Below, in pieces: positions 45,325 through 57,207 of a stretch of DNA of 64,000 bases; the stretch's first letter is position 1; every line of letters begins with the position of its first letter. Both the position numbers and the translations under genes were made by a program. The stretch lies in NCBI RefSeq assembly GCF_007655135.1, contig NC_045130.1, positions 22,449,363 to 22,513,362 on the forward strand, in the 5' to 3' direction. Under the pieces are notes generated by a model. That model had not been told where the DNA came from. It saw only the letters and a program-made list of their open reading frames with translations, and made no database searches. This DNA comes from Punica granatum. Its lineage: Eukaryota; Streptophyta; Magnoliopsida; Myrtales; Lythraceae.

Positions 45325-45710
45325 TGTCAGCACCCCATTTTGGCCCACCGGCTTCCTACGAGAGAATCTCCGACCAAAGCCCGGGTTACTATTCATCACC
45401 CGACGATCATAGGCGAATATGCGGGCACAGAGACATGAATTACAGGAGAAAAGCAAGGTGCACTAAAAAGGCAGAGGAAAGCAGTCAAAAGAACAGACAA
45501 ACGAGGAACCCCGAAAACAGCGGAGCCGGCACTATGGCACTATTCATCGCCGGATCACCGGAGCGTCAGAAGATACCCAATATGGGACTTTAAAAATCCC
45601 TCTTGGTACCAAAATGACCAATGGCACCTCCGAGCGCATTTCAGAAGCCTCCTGCTTAAGCCGAGGCACACCCGAACATTTGCAGACGCCTTCCTAACGG
45701 GGCTCCCGGG

Positions 45711-46695
45711 ACGCCCGATCCACGGACAAGTAAACGGCGCCCGGAAACAGGCCTGCACACCCCCAAGGACCACCAGGACCAAGGAATAAGTTTCAGACTG
45801 CCTTTCAGAGTTAGTCTTGGTCTCTCGAGCGGATCCCGACCCGGAGAAAGGACCCCTTTTTGCACAGAAACGTGGCCAGAGACGCTTTTAATGAACCGTC
45901 AGTGCACGAAATCCGCGCCAACCAATCCCGAAGACCTCAAGGCCTGGGAAAACGAACCCTGATCGCATTGTACAATCCATTTGGGTTTCCCGGGTACTAT
46001 TCCGGCAACAAAAGGGCTCCTTTCAAGCGGAATCTTGCGCTTAGAGCTCATTCGAGGAAATGTTGACGTCCGAGCTTTGCACCACCCACTCCCAACAACC
46101 CCCAGGGGCTAGGAAATCATTTCGGTTCTGACCAAGCAAGTCATACCGATCTCCCGAGTGACATTTCAATGGTCACGATGCCTCCCGACAAGCCTTCGGG
46201 ACTCGTTTTTGACAAACGGAGATCACAGTGGTCTCCGAACACATCAGAACACTCGGGAAACACTGAGAAAGCCCCATTCGCGGATTCCTAGGACGCCTCC
46301 GGATATCGATCTCCAACCGAGGCCAACAAGTAAACCGTTCTGTCCAAAGCACAAAGCATGCCGACACGAGCGGTACATCACGCAGAGGCGCGAACAAGCG
46401 ATAGAAATGGACAACTTCACCCCGATCATCCAAACGGAGCAAAACCGGCTTTCGAGTCCCCGGGACGCCCGAGCATTCATCCATACGAAGAATGTCAATA
46501 CAAGGCTCATTAAAACCGTATTCGCGCATACATCGATAATTCGTCGTTCAAGCGAATCACGGAAATCGAATGCGTGATCAATCAAGCCCCGAGCTTCTTC
46601 CGGCTTTCTTCCTAATCAAGTGGGACCCTTGAGCTAGCCAAGCCGAGCCGAGCCGAGCCGCGAGCCATGGCTCTCCTCTAAAGACAAGCCAAATG
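45711..46695 (+). other. D-specific segment of about 1 kb in the U3 part of the LTR
   Basis: B and D align by eye from the LTR start to about 45710 (gggctcccggg) and again from about 46695 (gcctccaccacacatttt). The sequence between has no counterpart in B. It holds a small 5-bp repeat (gccgagccgagccgagccgc, near 46640). It lies upstream of the TATA box, so it could change transcriptional control. It is duplicated at 57594-58578 in the 3' LTR. Confidence 0.6.
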
Positions 46696-46897
46696 AGCCT
46701 CCACCACACATTTTCAAAATATCTTCTTACACCCATCACCTCCCTTCTCCCATCCATCACCTCCCATCCACTTTCCCCTAACTTCCCCTACACTCAACAT
46801 GACAACTTCCCCACCCTAATCTTCCTTCCAAAAATTCGGATCCCCTAAGCACCACTTAATTGCACTTAACTCCACTTAATCTTGTCATATAGTCTTC

Positions 46898-46906
46898 CTT
46901 TATAAG
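46898..46906 (+). promoter_or_regulatory. TATA box candidate, 5' LTR of D
   Basis: ctttataag followed by cccattgcatcatt, matching the B LTR context (ctttataagcccttgcacca). It lies 1573 bp from the LTR start, against 579 bp in B. Confidence 0.55.
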
Positions 46907-49900
46907 CCCATTGCATCATTAACTTAATGACAACTCCTCTTGCACTCTCTCTCTAGTATTTCTCACTCAAACAAATGCTCTCAACCTCCCAAGAACTTCA
47001 GCAAAATCGCAGCAAGCAAGAACCACCCAAAAACCAAGCAAAACACTCAAGACTTAATTCGGAATCCATCCCGACTTAAATCCAAACTTGACCAAACTTC
47101 ATATCCCACATGTATTCGACCTCCCGAGTCCATTTCCGGTGTTAGTTTCAGCATTTGAAGCTCCCAGCATGCAGATCTAGAACATTTCAGAATCGGGCCT
47201 CTAGGTACTTTCTCGGTTCCTAGGCGAGTCCCGCCCCCCAACTTTGCTCGAGCCTTGACCAAACTTCTTACCCGACATGTTTTCGACCTTCTAAATCCAT
47301 TTCCGAGCCTAGTTTTAGCATTTGAAGCCTCCAACACACCGTTTCAGCAGGTAGCAGAAACAGTGCAGAAACGGGTTTCCATGGCCACCCCGGGATCCTT
47401 GGCACGCCATTTCTTCCCACGACCATGGCGAGTCGTGCCATCACTTCATAGGGGTTCCTCACAACCCTCACTCTTCCTCGTGACAAGGTGGTCACGTGCC
47501 GAGAGCCGTTCAACCGTGCACCACCGCCTTTTCTCTCCTTTCTCCCTTCACAGATTTTTCCAGTTTTTTTACCGGTTTTCTTTGCATCTTTCAAGAAAAT
47601 AGACATGTCTAATCCTCATGAAACCACTGCAGGTATGATCCTCACTCAGTTAGGAGTCCAATGCCACCGATCTCGCACCAAAAGACCACCGGGAGCCTCC
47701 CGTAGAGTCGTTTCTTCATCGGGTGCCAGTCAGGTCTTTTCCTCTGGTCGTCTTTTCTAACCCGACCTTTGCAGGGATGCACAGGTCAGCTCGGGTTGAA
47801 TCTCGCTACGAGCCACCCATCACCGTGCTCCTCACTCCGTTAGGAGTCCAATGCCACCGACCTTGCATCAAAAGACCACCGGGAGCCTCCTGTGGAGCCG
47901 TTTCTTCATCGGGTGCCAGTCGGGTCTGTTTTGACCCGACTGGGTCTGTCCTTTTTTTACTGACCCGACTTTGTTTTTGATTTCCGGAAAATCTACGGAT
48001 GCTCTCCTCCCGAAACCACCACAGGAGCGATCCTTAGTCTCTTGGGAATCCAACGCAACTGGCCCCGCGCGGAAATTCCATCCCGATCAACCGGTACAGC
48101 CCCGACAAGCCAGACTGCCAGTCGGGTCTGCCAGTCGACCCGACTGCACCGGTTCGGGTCTGTTCGTTCCAACCGAGTCTCCCGACTCCCTTTGCCACTT
48201 CTCCGACTCTTTCCTCGTGTTCCGAGGCTAGGTAACATTCCTCTATGACTTAGAGAAGCTAGGATCCCCGATGTTTGCTTGTTATGAAGTGTTAATGTGA
48301 TTTATAAACCGGAAATCATGAAAGTTGCTATTTTTCTTCTAGATCCGGACTTCCTCATGCCTTTCCATGCACATACGTCCATCATATTCCATTTATGTGC
48401 TCATATCATATCCGTATGATGCATAAGTTCATGTGCCATGATAGGAAAAGATCCAAATCGGGGCCGAAGAGACCATCCCGACCCGTGTGAGCCACGGAAG
48501 CTCCCGGTCATTCTTGATGGAATACGGCCGAGAGGTTCCTTGGACCACACAAGTCCGGGAGGCCCTCTTTCGCCTCGAGATGGGCCGATTCCCGTGTTTT
48601 ATCCGTTTTGTTATCACTTGAGTCGATGCCGTTTTATTGATTCCGCTTAAATATTTTGTTCGTGCGTGTTTGTATGCTCTTTTGCGTGATTATGACCATG
48701 GCGGCATCGATGTGATTAAAACGTGTGTTATTATCGTGTTTGATGTATCATGCATGTAAGATACGATCGTCACCGAATAATTTCACGAATGGGAGAAACG
48801 GGACGTATCATTCGGCTAATTAAATCACTTGGACCAAATAATTGGGTTAATCGATCCTTAATTCGTAAACGCATCGATGGTTTACGGAACGGCGAGAATG
48901 CCCTTTTTCACTAAAATTCACAATTTCAAAATACCGAGACGCGTAACACGAATAGAATTGACGTCTAGCGAGTACTCACGTGCCTTGACTCGAGTCCGGG
49001 CCCAATTTGAGGCGGCTTGAGTCGGGGCATGAGAATCCTTCTTAGACTCCTTCATGTGACGCAAATCTCCAATTTATACACGAACATCACAATTTTATCA
49101 TCCAAGGGCATAACAGTCATTCCTTGATTCACCGATACCCTAGGCGCTAGGAAGCCGGAAACGCCTCGATCTATGGACGGAAAAGGGCTACCCGTTCGGG
49201 TACGAGTTTCATTCACACGGCCCATTCCGTCCACTTTCGGTGTTTCTATCTTCCTATCGTAGATTCGGTGGGGAGCATTTTATTTCAGTTACAAAATACA
49301 AAGAACCGGACTAATCATACATTCGGCCTAATCAAACACTAGATAATGGATAAGCGGAATGATAGATTCCAATCTAGAGTCAAAACACGAGTTTGGATAA
49401 TTCGGTGAAACCGTAGCGACACTTAACTGAATAAGAGTCTTAAAACAAACACACACATGTAATTGGCTTAGAACCCTATTCTAATCCACCATCTATGTTT
49501 GCCTAGGTTAGATACATTGTTTGCTAATCAACCCCGATTAATAACTGATTAAATCACGTACATTCGACTTAATACACCACTTGTCTGTATTCACCGACAA
49601 TTGTCAGTTGCTTTCTGTATCGTGTCAGTTACATCAGTTTTCTTCAGTTTTATTCTTGCTTTTGATGATTTATTGCGGTTCGGGCCCGAACCCATAAGTC
49701 ACGTGTTGCATGGGGTCCAACGCCCCAAATCACCGAACACGAGGTCCAACGCCTCTTAACTCACCGAGCGCGTGCAACTCGAGTGCGGAATGGGATCTAG
49801 CCTCGATTCACCGTCACACTCCGAATACGGCCTATGTGGAAGGCGGATTTGGATTGAGCGCGTGAAACGTGTTTAGATATCACCCGGGAGCTCGATCGAT

Positions 49901-50740
49901 CCAACGGTTACAGTGGAAACAAGTCGTTTTTCTGCAAACCGACGGTTCGATCGGACCCGACCCCCGGCTCTTTGAGCCCGCGTTGCCTTAATTTATTTAT
50001 CGGTTATTCAAAATACACGGTGAGCAGGAGCGGAATAGTGGCCCAATGCAAACCGATCGGGATCCATTTACTTATTCGGTTATACTTTGTAATTGTTCGA
50101 GAGAACATTGTGAGGATTCTATTTGTATGTTCATTCATCTCCTTGTAAGGATCCCCGATCGGTGAGCGAGAGGTCCGAGTGCTGGATCGGTTAAGTTGAT
50201 CTATCGCTACCAAAGGGTGAGTAAGCTTGGATACTCGTGGTTTCGGTTCACGCAGGGAATCAACCATCACGGTTCGATGAACTGTAACGCTAAGATAGTG
50301 AACCGACTCCTCGATGCACAAGCCTACTCATCTTTCGGACTCTTGGTCCAACTTGATCAATTCATCGAATTTACGGTGTCAAAACGGGCGAGTCGAGCGC
50401 AACTCTAAATCACGCGGTAAATAAACAAAATGGCAAGCCTAGCAAGCTAGAGTACCGAGAGGGCGTGCGGGATATAGGCCCGCACGTAATAGAACCCCCG
50501 AATTCGGAATTTTCGGTTCCGTACGACCATTGCCTTAGCATTTAGGTGTATCATGTACCCCTAGACCCGGGTAACTTGCCGGCCCTCGACCCTCGGGTCG
50601 TAAAATGGCAAGTGGCGACTCCTTCTCTCACGCGTGTCCGTCACGCGTCCCCCCCCCCGAGAAGGTGGACACTCCCAAGCCGCGCGATCCAAAAGCGCGC
50701 ATGCGTGCCCCGACGAGATCAAATTCGGGTGCGCACAGCT

Positions 50741-50759
50741 TGGCGACTCTACTGGGGAC
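50741..50759 (+). other. Primer-binding site of element D
   Basis: TGGCGACTCTACTGGGGAC, three bases (gct) after the LTR, one change from B. Confidence 0.7.
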
Positions 50760-50881
50760 ATCTAGAGGGTTCGGGCTCAATCCCGTTTGCTTGCTTGCTT
50801 GTTTATTTACTGCTTTCCGTCGTTTACCGCTTATCTATTTACGCACATTTATTTCACGTATGCATTGCATATCATACTAGT

Positions 50882-51049
50882 TTCTTAGGTACCTTGTCCG
50901 ACATCCCACGGGCACCAATATAAGAAGCTAGGTTAGTCAGAGGTTCCGAGTAAGGGAACGGATCGAGTCGGCTATGCCACCGAACCGGCCCCCAAAGATC
51001 CTCGCTCGATTTCAAGGAATTCACACCCTTGAGTCGGGAGCCCCCATCC
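50882..51049 (+). promoter_or_regulatory. Conserved leader core of D
   Basis: Same as 32416-32583 of B (opposite strand) with two substitutions. The leader on both sides (50760-50881, and after 51049) is alignable but clearly less conserved. Candidate packaging or dimerisation signal. Confidence 0.7.
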
Positions 51050-52435
51050 ATAGATAGCACGGTCCCTGTAGCACCGAACCATGCATCGTGCTATGCCTCC
51101 ATGCAAGCCTTCAACCCGACTCCGACAAATAGTCCATCAGGTCGGCCTGCGTGCCACTTTGAGTCTCTTCTATTTCGAGAGTGATGTACATGTACCTTGT
51201 AATTTATATTAAGCCGTGGGCATTTACTCTCTTCGTACACATGCATCATGCAGTTTTCAAAAATTAGGATGTCATTCATGTTGACGAGTCCTAAACGGAG
51301 TTTCCTGTCGTCTTGGTAAGGGACGCCTTGCTCGGCCTCCTGCCCGCGCCTCGACAAAGTCCGCCAACACACGAGGACCTCACCGACTCGCCACAGAACG
51401 CAAATGGGGTATATTCCGGGACAAAATGATCGACCTCATCAACACTAGGTTCGATCACCGAGAGGTCGCTGAGAGATGAAGAACTCGCCGGCCAACCACC
51501 TTAGAGGGATCTCTCCCAAACCCATGCCAAGATGCAGAGATGCGGTCAGGAGCTTGCTTGAGCGAACGCCGCCCTAGAGAGGTCTAGGAAGAGGGCTCGA
51601 GGAGGCCTACACATGCACTCTAGGATAGATATCTCTGTAAGGCCCTCGCCTAGAACCGATGCTTTCCGGGGCCGCGCTCGCTTAAACCCCGAGTGTGGTG
51701 GCAAATCAGCTTAAGGCTCTATTTTACAAAATTTGCATTGTATTTTGAACCTTTCGAGTCAATGTGAACGACAACATTAGCTTTTGAAAACTCACGTACT
51801 GCATGCATCCTATCCATTTACTGTTTTACACGACAATTAACACTACCACACGGTAGACAAAGTTGTGACCGCCTTTGCAGGTGGACCTCTCGTGGTCCTC
51901 ACCCTTCCTCCACGGCGAGACGATCGGTAGCTCAAGGGCCAACCATCCAGGCAACACTAACTCCCCATTAATCCCGCGCAATCGATTATGTCATTGCATG
52001 GTTGAGCACACGTCCCTCTATGCTACAAGTGCTTCCATCAGCACAACTGAGCGTGCCATTTCCGCGTCGTGCGAGCATGCCTCCACCTTCTCCATGCACA
52101 CACCCTCGGCGTGCTCGTACGACGCCTACCAGGCTAGATCAATCCCCTAAGCCCTTACGCTGAAATCGCGAATATGGTTTACTCCTTCATTGTTTTCTTT
52201 TCCCATTGTAGGAAATTCTACACAAGAAGACAGCCTGAATACTGATCGACCACAATTGAGACAACAAACGCCTTCCATCCATCCAGCTCCTTGGGATTTC
52301 AACACTGAGTCCCCATCCCTGCTCCACAAAGCAAGACCGCAAGCAAATCAGCGTCACCTCATTGCAGCGCCTCACGCTATTCCTCAGCATTGACCTTTGC
52401 TTTCGCATTTCTTGCACTTTCCTATCAACCCCGCA
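51050..52435. other. Internal region of D, nothing recognised
   Basis: Only short open frames (at most 93 codons) without known motifs. The region around 51730-51870 is AT-rich. I see no remnant of gag or ORF1. Confidence 0.6.
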
Positions 52436-53660
52436 TTTATTGCATCGGGCTTCGGCCCCTCATCGGGCTTTGGCCCGCATCGGGCTCCGGCCCCGCATTT
52501 ACTGCATCGGGCTCCGGCCCCGCGTTTACTGCATCGGGTTTCGGCCCCGCATCGGGCTCCGGCCTCGCATTTACTGCATCGAGCTTCGGCCCCGCATCGG
52601 GCTCCGGCCCTGCATCGGGCTTCGGCCCCTCATCGGGCTTCGGCCCCGCATCGGGCTCCGGCCCCGCATTTACTGCATCGGGCTCCGGCCCCGCGTTTAC
52701 TGCATCGGGCTTCGGCCCCGCATCGGGCTCCGGCCTCGCATTTACTGCATCGGGCTTCGGCCCCGCATCAGGCTCCGGCCCTGCATCGGGCTTCGGCCCC
52801 TCATCGGGCTTTGGCCCCGCATCGGGCTCCGGCCCCGCATTTACTGCATCGGGCTCCGACCCCGTATTTACTGCATCGGGCTTCGGCCTCGCATCGGGCT
52901 CTGGCCCTGCATCGGGCTCCGGCCCCTCATCGGGCTTTGGCCCCGCATCGGGCTCCGGCCCCGCATTTACTGCATCGGGCTCCGGCCCCGCATCGGGCTC
53001 CGGCCCCGCATTTACTGCATCGGGCTCCGGCCCCGCATTTACTGCATCGGGCTTCGGCCCCGCATCGGGCTCCGGCCCTGCATCGGGCTTCGGCCCCGCA
53101 TTTACTGCATCGGGCTCCGGCCCCGCATTTACTGCATCGGGCTCCGGCCCCGCATTTACTGCATCGGGCTTCGGCCTCACATCGGGCTCCGGCCCTGCAT
53201 CGGGCTCCGGCCCCTCATCGGGCTTTGGCCCCGCATCGGGCTCCGGCCCCGCATTTACTGCATCGGGCTCCAGCCCCGCATCGGGCTCCGGCCCCGCGTT
53301 TACTGCATCGGGCTTCGGCCGCGCATCGGGCTCCGGCCCTGCATCGGGCTCCGGCCCCGCAATTACTGCATTGGGCTTCGGCCCCGCATCGAGCTCCGGC
53401 CTTGCATCGGGTTCCGGCCCTGCATCGGGTTCCGGTCCCGCATTTACTGCATTAGGCTTCGACCTCACATCGGCCTCCGGCCCTGCATTTACTTTTGGGT
53501 TTCGGCCCTGCATCGGGCTCCGGCCCCACTTTTGGGCTTTAGCCCCACTTTTGGGCTTCGGCCCCACTTTTGGGCTGCGGCCCCTCATCGGGCCTCGGTC
53601 CCGCATTTGCTGCTTTTGGGCTCCGGCCCCGCATTTACTGCTTTCAGGTTTTGACACCTC
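52436..53660. repeat. GC-rich composite 18/27-bp tandem repeat in D
   Basis: Built from an 18-bp unit (catcgggctccggccccg) and a 27-bp version with catttactg inserted, then a decayed part with acttttgggct (53526-53600). Both units are multiples of three and stop-free, so three plus-strand frames and one minus-strand frame stay open for 350-480 codons, giving low-complexity repeats such as PAFTASGSG and NAGPEPDAG. I judge these frames by-products. The array is absent from B. Confidence 0.9.
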
Positions 53661-54930
53661 GCGTTTACTGCTTTCAGGCTCAACTAAAATCCAAAATCGA
53701 CTTGGATTCAAATTCATCCAAGCGATACTCCGAGGAGCAAGTCTAATCCTTCAACCGCAAAAGATCACAGGCAACAGCTCCGACGAACAGAGCATGGCCC
53801 TGCCCACCCGCCGCGAAAGTCACTAGCACGATCACATCTCCGACCGGAGAATGATCCCTGCCCACCCTCCGCTGTGGCCATCAACCAGCCACTGGGGCAA
53901 CATGCACTCTTCCCTAAACTCTCTTTTACATTTATTCATGAATGGGCTCCAGGCATGAACAAACCCTTCAAGTGGCACTTGGACCATCCCAGAGATGCTC
54001 TATTGGTTCTGTCGGACCTATTCGACTCGCCTGTCCTCATTGGACCTGGCTCCTCGAGCCTTCCCTAGGACGGCTGCGCATGCCAACCCGTAATCAGGGA
54101 AAGTACACCTATATGGCCCTAGTCACGGTTTGCCCACTCCAGGGTGGTGATGACTAAACTCTCGGAATTGAGTGTCCCTCACGCGCGGCACTCCATGGGT
54201 CGCACGCTGGACGATGGGACTTCCCATGGGATCACTTTACATTTCTTACCGTACATTCCACCGAACAATCACCCAATGCATCATCTTCTTTGTCATCTCT
54301 CACAGGGACATGCCGGTTACAGGCAAAGAACGATACACGGGTTCACATCTCCCTGAGAATTCCTCTCAGACCCTTTCCTCATACTTCGACGAGGGAGGTT
54401 TCCGACGAATATGTACCCCCTATGAAGCCGACGACGAAAGCGTTCGAACGAGCCGCATGCCTTCAACGCAACCGTCTTAATCGACAAACAAACATGCCTA
54501 TCGGCTTTGAGAGCACACCTCTCCGGCGTACAACTGATGCTGGAGCGACAACGCACGATCGGGTGCGGCAATCATACAAGACTCCCGACACAGGCTATAA
54601 TGATCAGGGCATCCCCATCCAACATTCACGCGGAGGCAACCTTGGTCACCCACACTCCTGGGGCAATTTTGTTTTCGTTTTAGACAATAGGGGAAATAAC
54701 TTGTAAAGCTTGCAAGGACAAAAGACGCGAAGTTCGACTTTCGAGTGCACAAGAATCAGACTTCTGAGAAAACCAGCCATCACAAAATTGGGCTAGGATA
54801 ACGAAGTACATCAAGTCTCCATGGGGCTAAGCAAACAAAAGTGACCTCGGCAATGCAAAGTCGAGGAGTTTCAAACAAATACAAGGGGCACAATACAGAC
54901 CCCAACTGCAAAAAAAAAAAAAGAGCGAAA
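53661..54930. other. Internal region of D, nothing recognised
   Basis: Open frames up to 138 codons (54290-54706) with no familiar motif and heavy overlap between frames. No retroelement domain seen. Confidence 0.6.
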
Positions 54931-54934
54931 AGAC

Positions 54935-54995
54935 GCGGGAAAAACCCGCCAACAAAGAAGAGAAGAGAGAGAGAAAAGAAGCGGGAAAAACCCGC
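54935..54995 (+). repeat. Two copies of a short perfect hairpin in D
   Basis: gcgggaaaaacccgc occurs at 54935-54949 and 54981-54995, each followed by caacaaa, in a purine-rich stretch. The 5-bp GC stem and A5 loop are identical in both copies. Confidence 0.6.
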
Positions 54996-55189
54996 CAACA
55001 AAAAATGGGGCAATGCCGAGGTTTACCAAAAGCACCGGCACCCCAAATCCAAAAGAAATGAACAAACCCCGACAAAAAGGGGAAGCAGCAGACGCAACTC
55101 CTCGACGGAGACAGAATGTAACGCACTCGGAAGTCGATTTATTCGAACCCTTCGCCCTTGCAAACTCGAGAGACAAAAGAATCGAGCCT

Positions 55190-55336
55190 GCTAGGTCGAA
55201 AACCCCTCGGGGCGATCTAGGCAAAAATTAGGGCAAAAGAGAGGCACGACTGAAAATCCCAAGGCGGGCGGTCGTGGCAAAAGGAGAGTTCATCCCCTTT
55301 AGGTTGAGAGGTACGGCCCCGAGGCGGGTGACCGTA
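55190..55336 (+). other. Three-hairpin array in the 3' region of D, homologous to B
   Basis: Hairpin 1 at 55190-55222 (CTAG/CTAG outer, CCCC/GGGG inner), hairpin 2 at 55244-55277 (CACGAC/GTCGTG), hairpin 3 at 55312-55336 (TACGG/CCGTA). Each is followed by GCAAAA, and the last two by GGAGAG. Compared with B the inner stem of hairpin 1 changes a T-A pair to C-G, and the stem of hairpin 3 changes an A-T pair to G-C, keeping pairing in both. Confidence 0.75.
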
Positions 55337-55344
55337 GCAAAAGG

Positions 55345-56160
55345 AGAGTAAAATGAGAGATAAACAAAACAGTCACCCTAGGCCTTCGCACACTGCGCGG
55401 ACCAGGGATCCCCAAGGGAAATGGCCAGGTTATCTACTCCAACACGACCCCGATCGGCTCTCCTACCGAACTCAACCATCCAAGGCGGATTCTTCTTCAA
55501 GCACAGCGGGCGACCAAGCACGCAATCCAAACAGTTTAAGACAGCCAACGCCAACCGAAGGACGGAAGAGAAGGGGGTACATCTCACGGCAAGCGTGAAC
55601 CCGTGTATCCTTTTAGCCTTGGGCAACCGGCTCCCCAAGCTTTCTCTTTTCTCCTTGTCATTTACATAACTCCAAAATGGGTCACAGCCACCCTTCAATC
55701 GGCTACCACAAAGCCAAAATCCTAGACATTTCTTTCCGGGAGTCTAGTCATAACACTCTGAAAATGACTAGACCGAGGTCTGACCAAGTTTGAACAAAAT
55801 TCCGCATGCGGGTTACAAATGCAGCCACCCTACGGTATCCTGATGAGAAGGGTCCTAAGTTTACGGGCGCGTCGAACAACCGATAGAGTCGCTTGGGCAC
55901 CTTTGAGAACGTCTCGATATGCCCATGCAAGGCCAACAGGAGCCCCGGAGGCCTCACATCGGGGCCTCTGAAAGCGGGACCCCCATTCGCACCACCAAAG
56001 CAAAAACTCTCCACGGGTCGCCCAGGCAACCCGAAACTGAAGAGCATGCGTTACAAACACTTCATTTTACCTGTGCTTACAAATCGCTAGTAATCCCATG
56101 ACTTACTAATGATGTCAGGATCACAGGTACAACAAACACAAGAACTACGGCGAACTCTGA
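55345..56160. other. 3' region of D between hairpins and minisatellite
   Basis: No recognisable coding domain; short overlapping frames only. Confidence 0.55.
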
Positions 56161-56162
56161 TT

Positions 56163-57060
56163 TTCGACCCCTCGGGTCCATCTCGGCTTTTAAATTCCAA
56201 TTCAGGTCTATCCTGGCCCCTCGGGTCCATCCCGGCTTTTAAATTTCTGTTCAGGTCTATCCTGGCCCCTCGGGTCCATCCCGGCTTTTAAATTTCTGTT
56301 CAGGTCTATCCTGGCCCCTCGGGTCCATCCCGGCTTTTAAATTTCTGTTCAGGTCTATCCTGGCCCCTCGGGTCCACCCGGGCTTTTAAATTCCAGTTCA
56401 GGTCTATCCTGGCCCCTCGGGTCCATCCCGGCTTTTAAATTTCTGTTCAGGTCTATCCTGGCCCCTCGGGTCCATCCCGGCTTTTAAATTCCAGTTCAGG
56501 TCTATCGGGTCCATCCCGGCTTTTAAATTCCAGTTCAGGTCTATCCTGGCCCGTCGGGTCCATCCCAGCTTTTAAATTCCAGTTCAGGTCTATCCTGGCC
56601 CCTCGGGTCCATCCCGGCTTTTAAATTTCTGTTCAGGTCTATCCTGGCCCCTCGGGTCCATCCCGGCTTTTAAATTCCAGTTCAGGTCTATCCTGGCCCC
56701 TCGGGTCCATCCCGGCTTTTAAATTTCTGTTCAGGTCTATCCTGGCCCCTCGGGTCCATCCCGGCTTTTAAATTTCTGTTCAGGTCTATCCTGGCCCCTC
56801 GGGTCCACCCCGGCTTTTAAATTCCAGTTCAGGTCTATCCTGGCCCCTCGGGTCCACCCCGGCTTTTAAATTTCAGTTCAGGTCTATCCTGGCCCCTCGG
56901 GTCCATCCCGGCTTTTAAATTTCTGTTCTGGTCTATCCTGGCCCCTCGGGTCCATCCCGGCTTTTAAATTTCTGTTCAGGTCTATCCTGGCCCCTTTCAG
57001 GTTCATCCCGTTTTCTTTCGGGTTTATCCCAGTTTCCTTCGGGTCCATCCCGGTCTTAAT
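56163..57060 (+). repeat. 49-bp minisatellite of D
   Basis: About 17 units, in the same sense relative to the element as the B array (unit contains ggtctatcctggcccctcgg and gtccatcccggcttttaaat). One unit near 56500 has an internal deletion, and the last units decay toward 57060. Same position, upstream of the polypurine tract. Confidence 0.93.
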
Positions 57061-57189
57061 TTCCAGCAATATCCCTATACATCCAAGCAGGCCGCGAGCA
57101 GCCACGGTGAAGCTACAACGGAGCGGTCGCCAGGACCAAAAAGGGGATGCTTGTTATGGTCTTTGGCCACATCCTCTAACCGAGCATGC

Positions 57190-57207
57190 AACCAAAGAGG
57201 GGCAAGC
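57190..57207 (+). other. Polypurine tract of element D
   Basis: accaaagaggggcaagc directly before the 3' LTR, identical to B. Confidence 0.8.

Larger units (their letters stand above)
45325..50737 (+). repeat. 5' LTR of element D (5413 bp)
   Basis: Starts TGTCAGCACCCCATTTTGGC and ends TTCGGGTGCGCACA. It is homologous to the B LTR along most of its length (for example the segment around 49560-49650 matches the complement of 17500-17580) but longer, mostly upstream of the TATA box. Its small open frames recur in the 3' LTR and lack known domains. Confidence 0.93.

Noticed and set aside
46158..46577. 139-codon frame in the D LTR, repeated at 58041-58460
   Set aside because: Identical in both LTRs because the LTRs are near-identical; no domain, and overlapping frames on the other strand are equally open.
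52362..53826. Large overlapping open frames of 350-480 codons in D
   Set aside because: They arise from stop-free repeat units whose lengths are multiples of three; four frames are open together and none shows a known domain.
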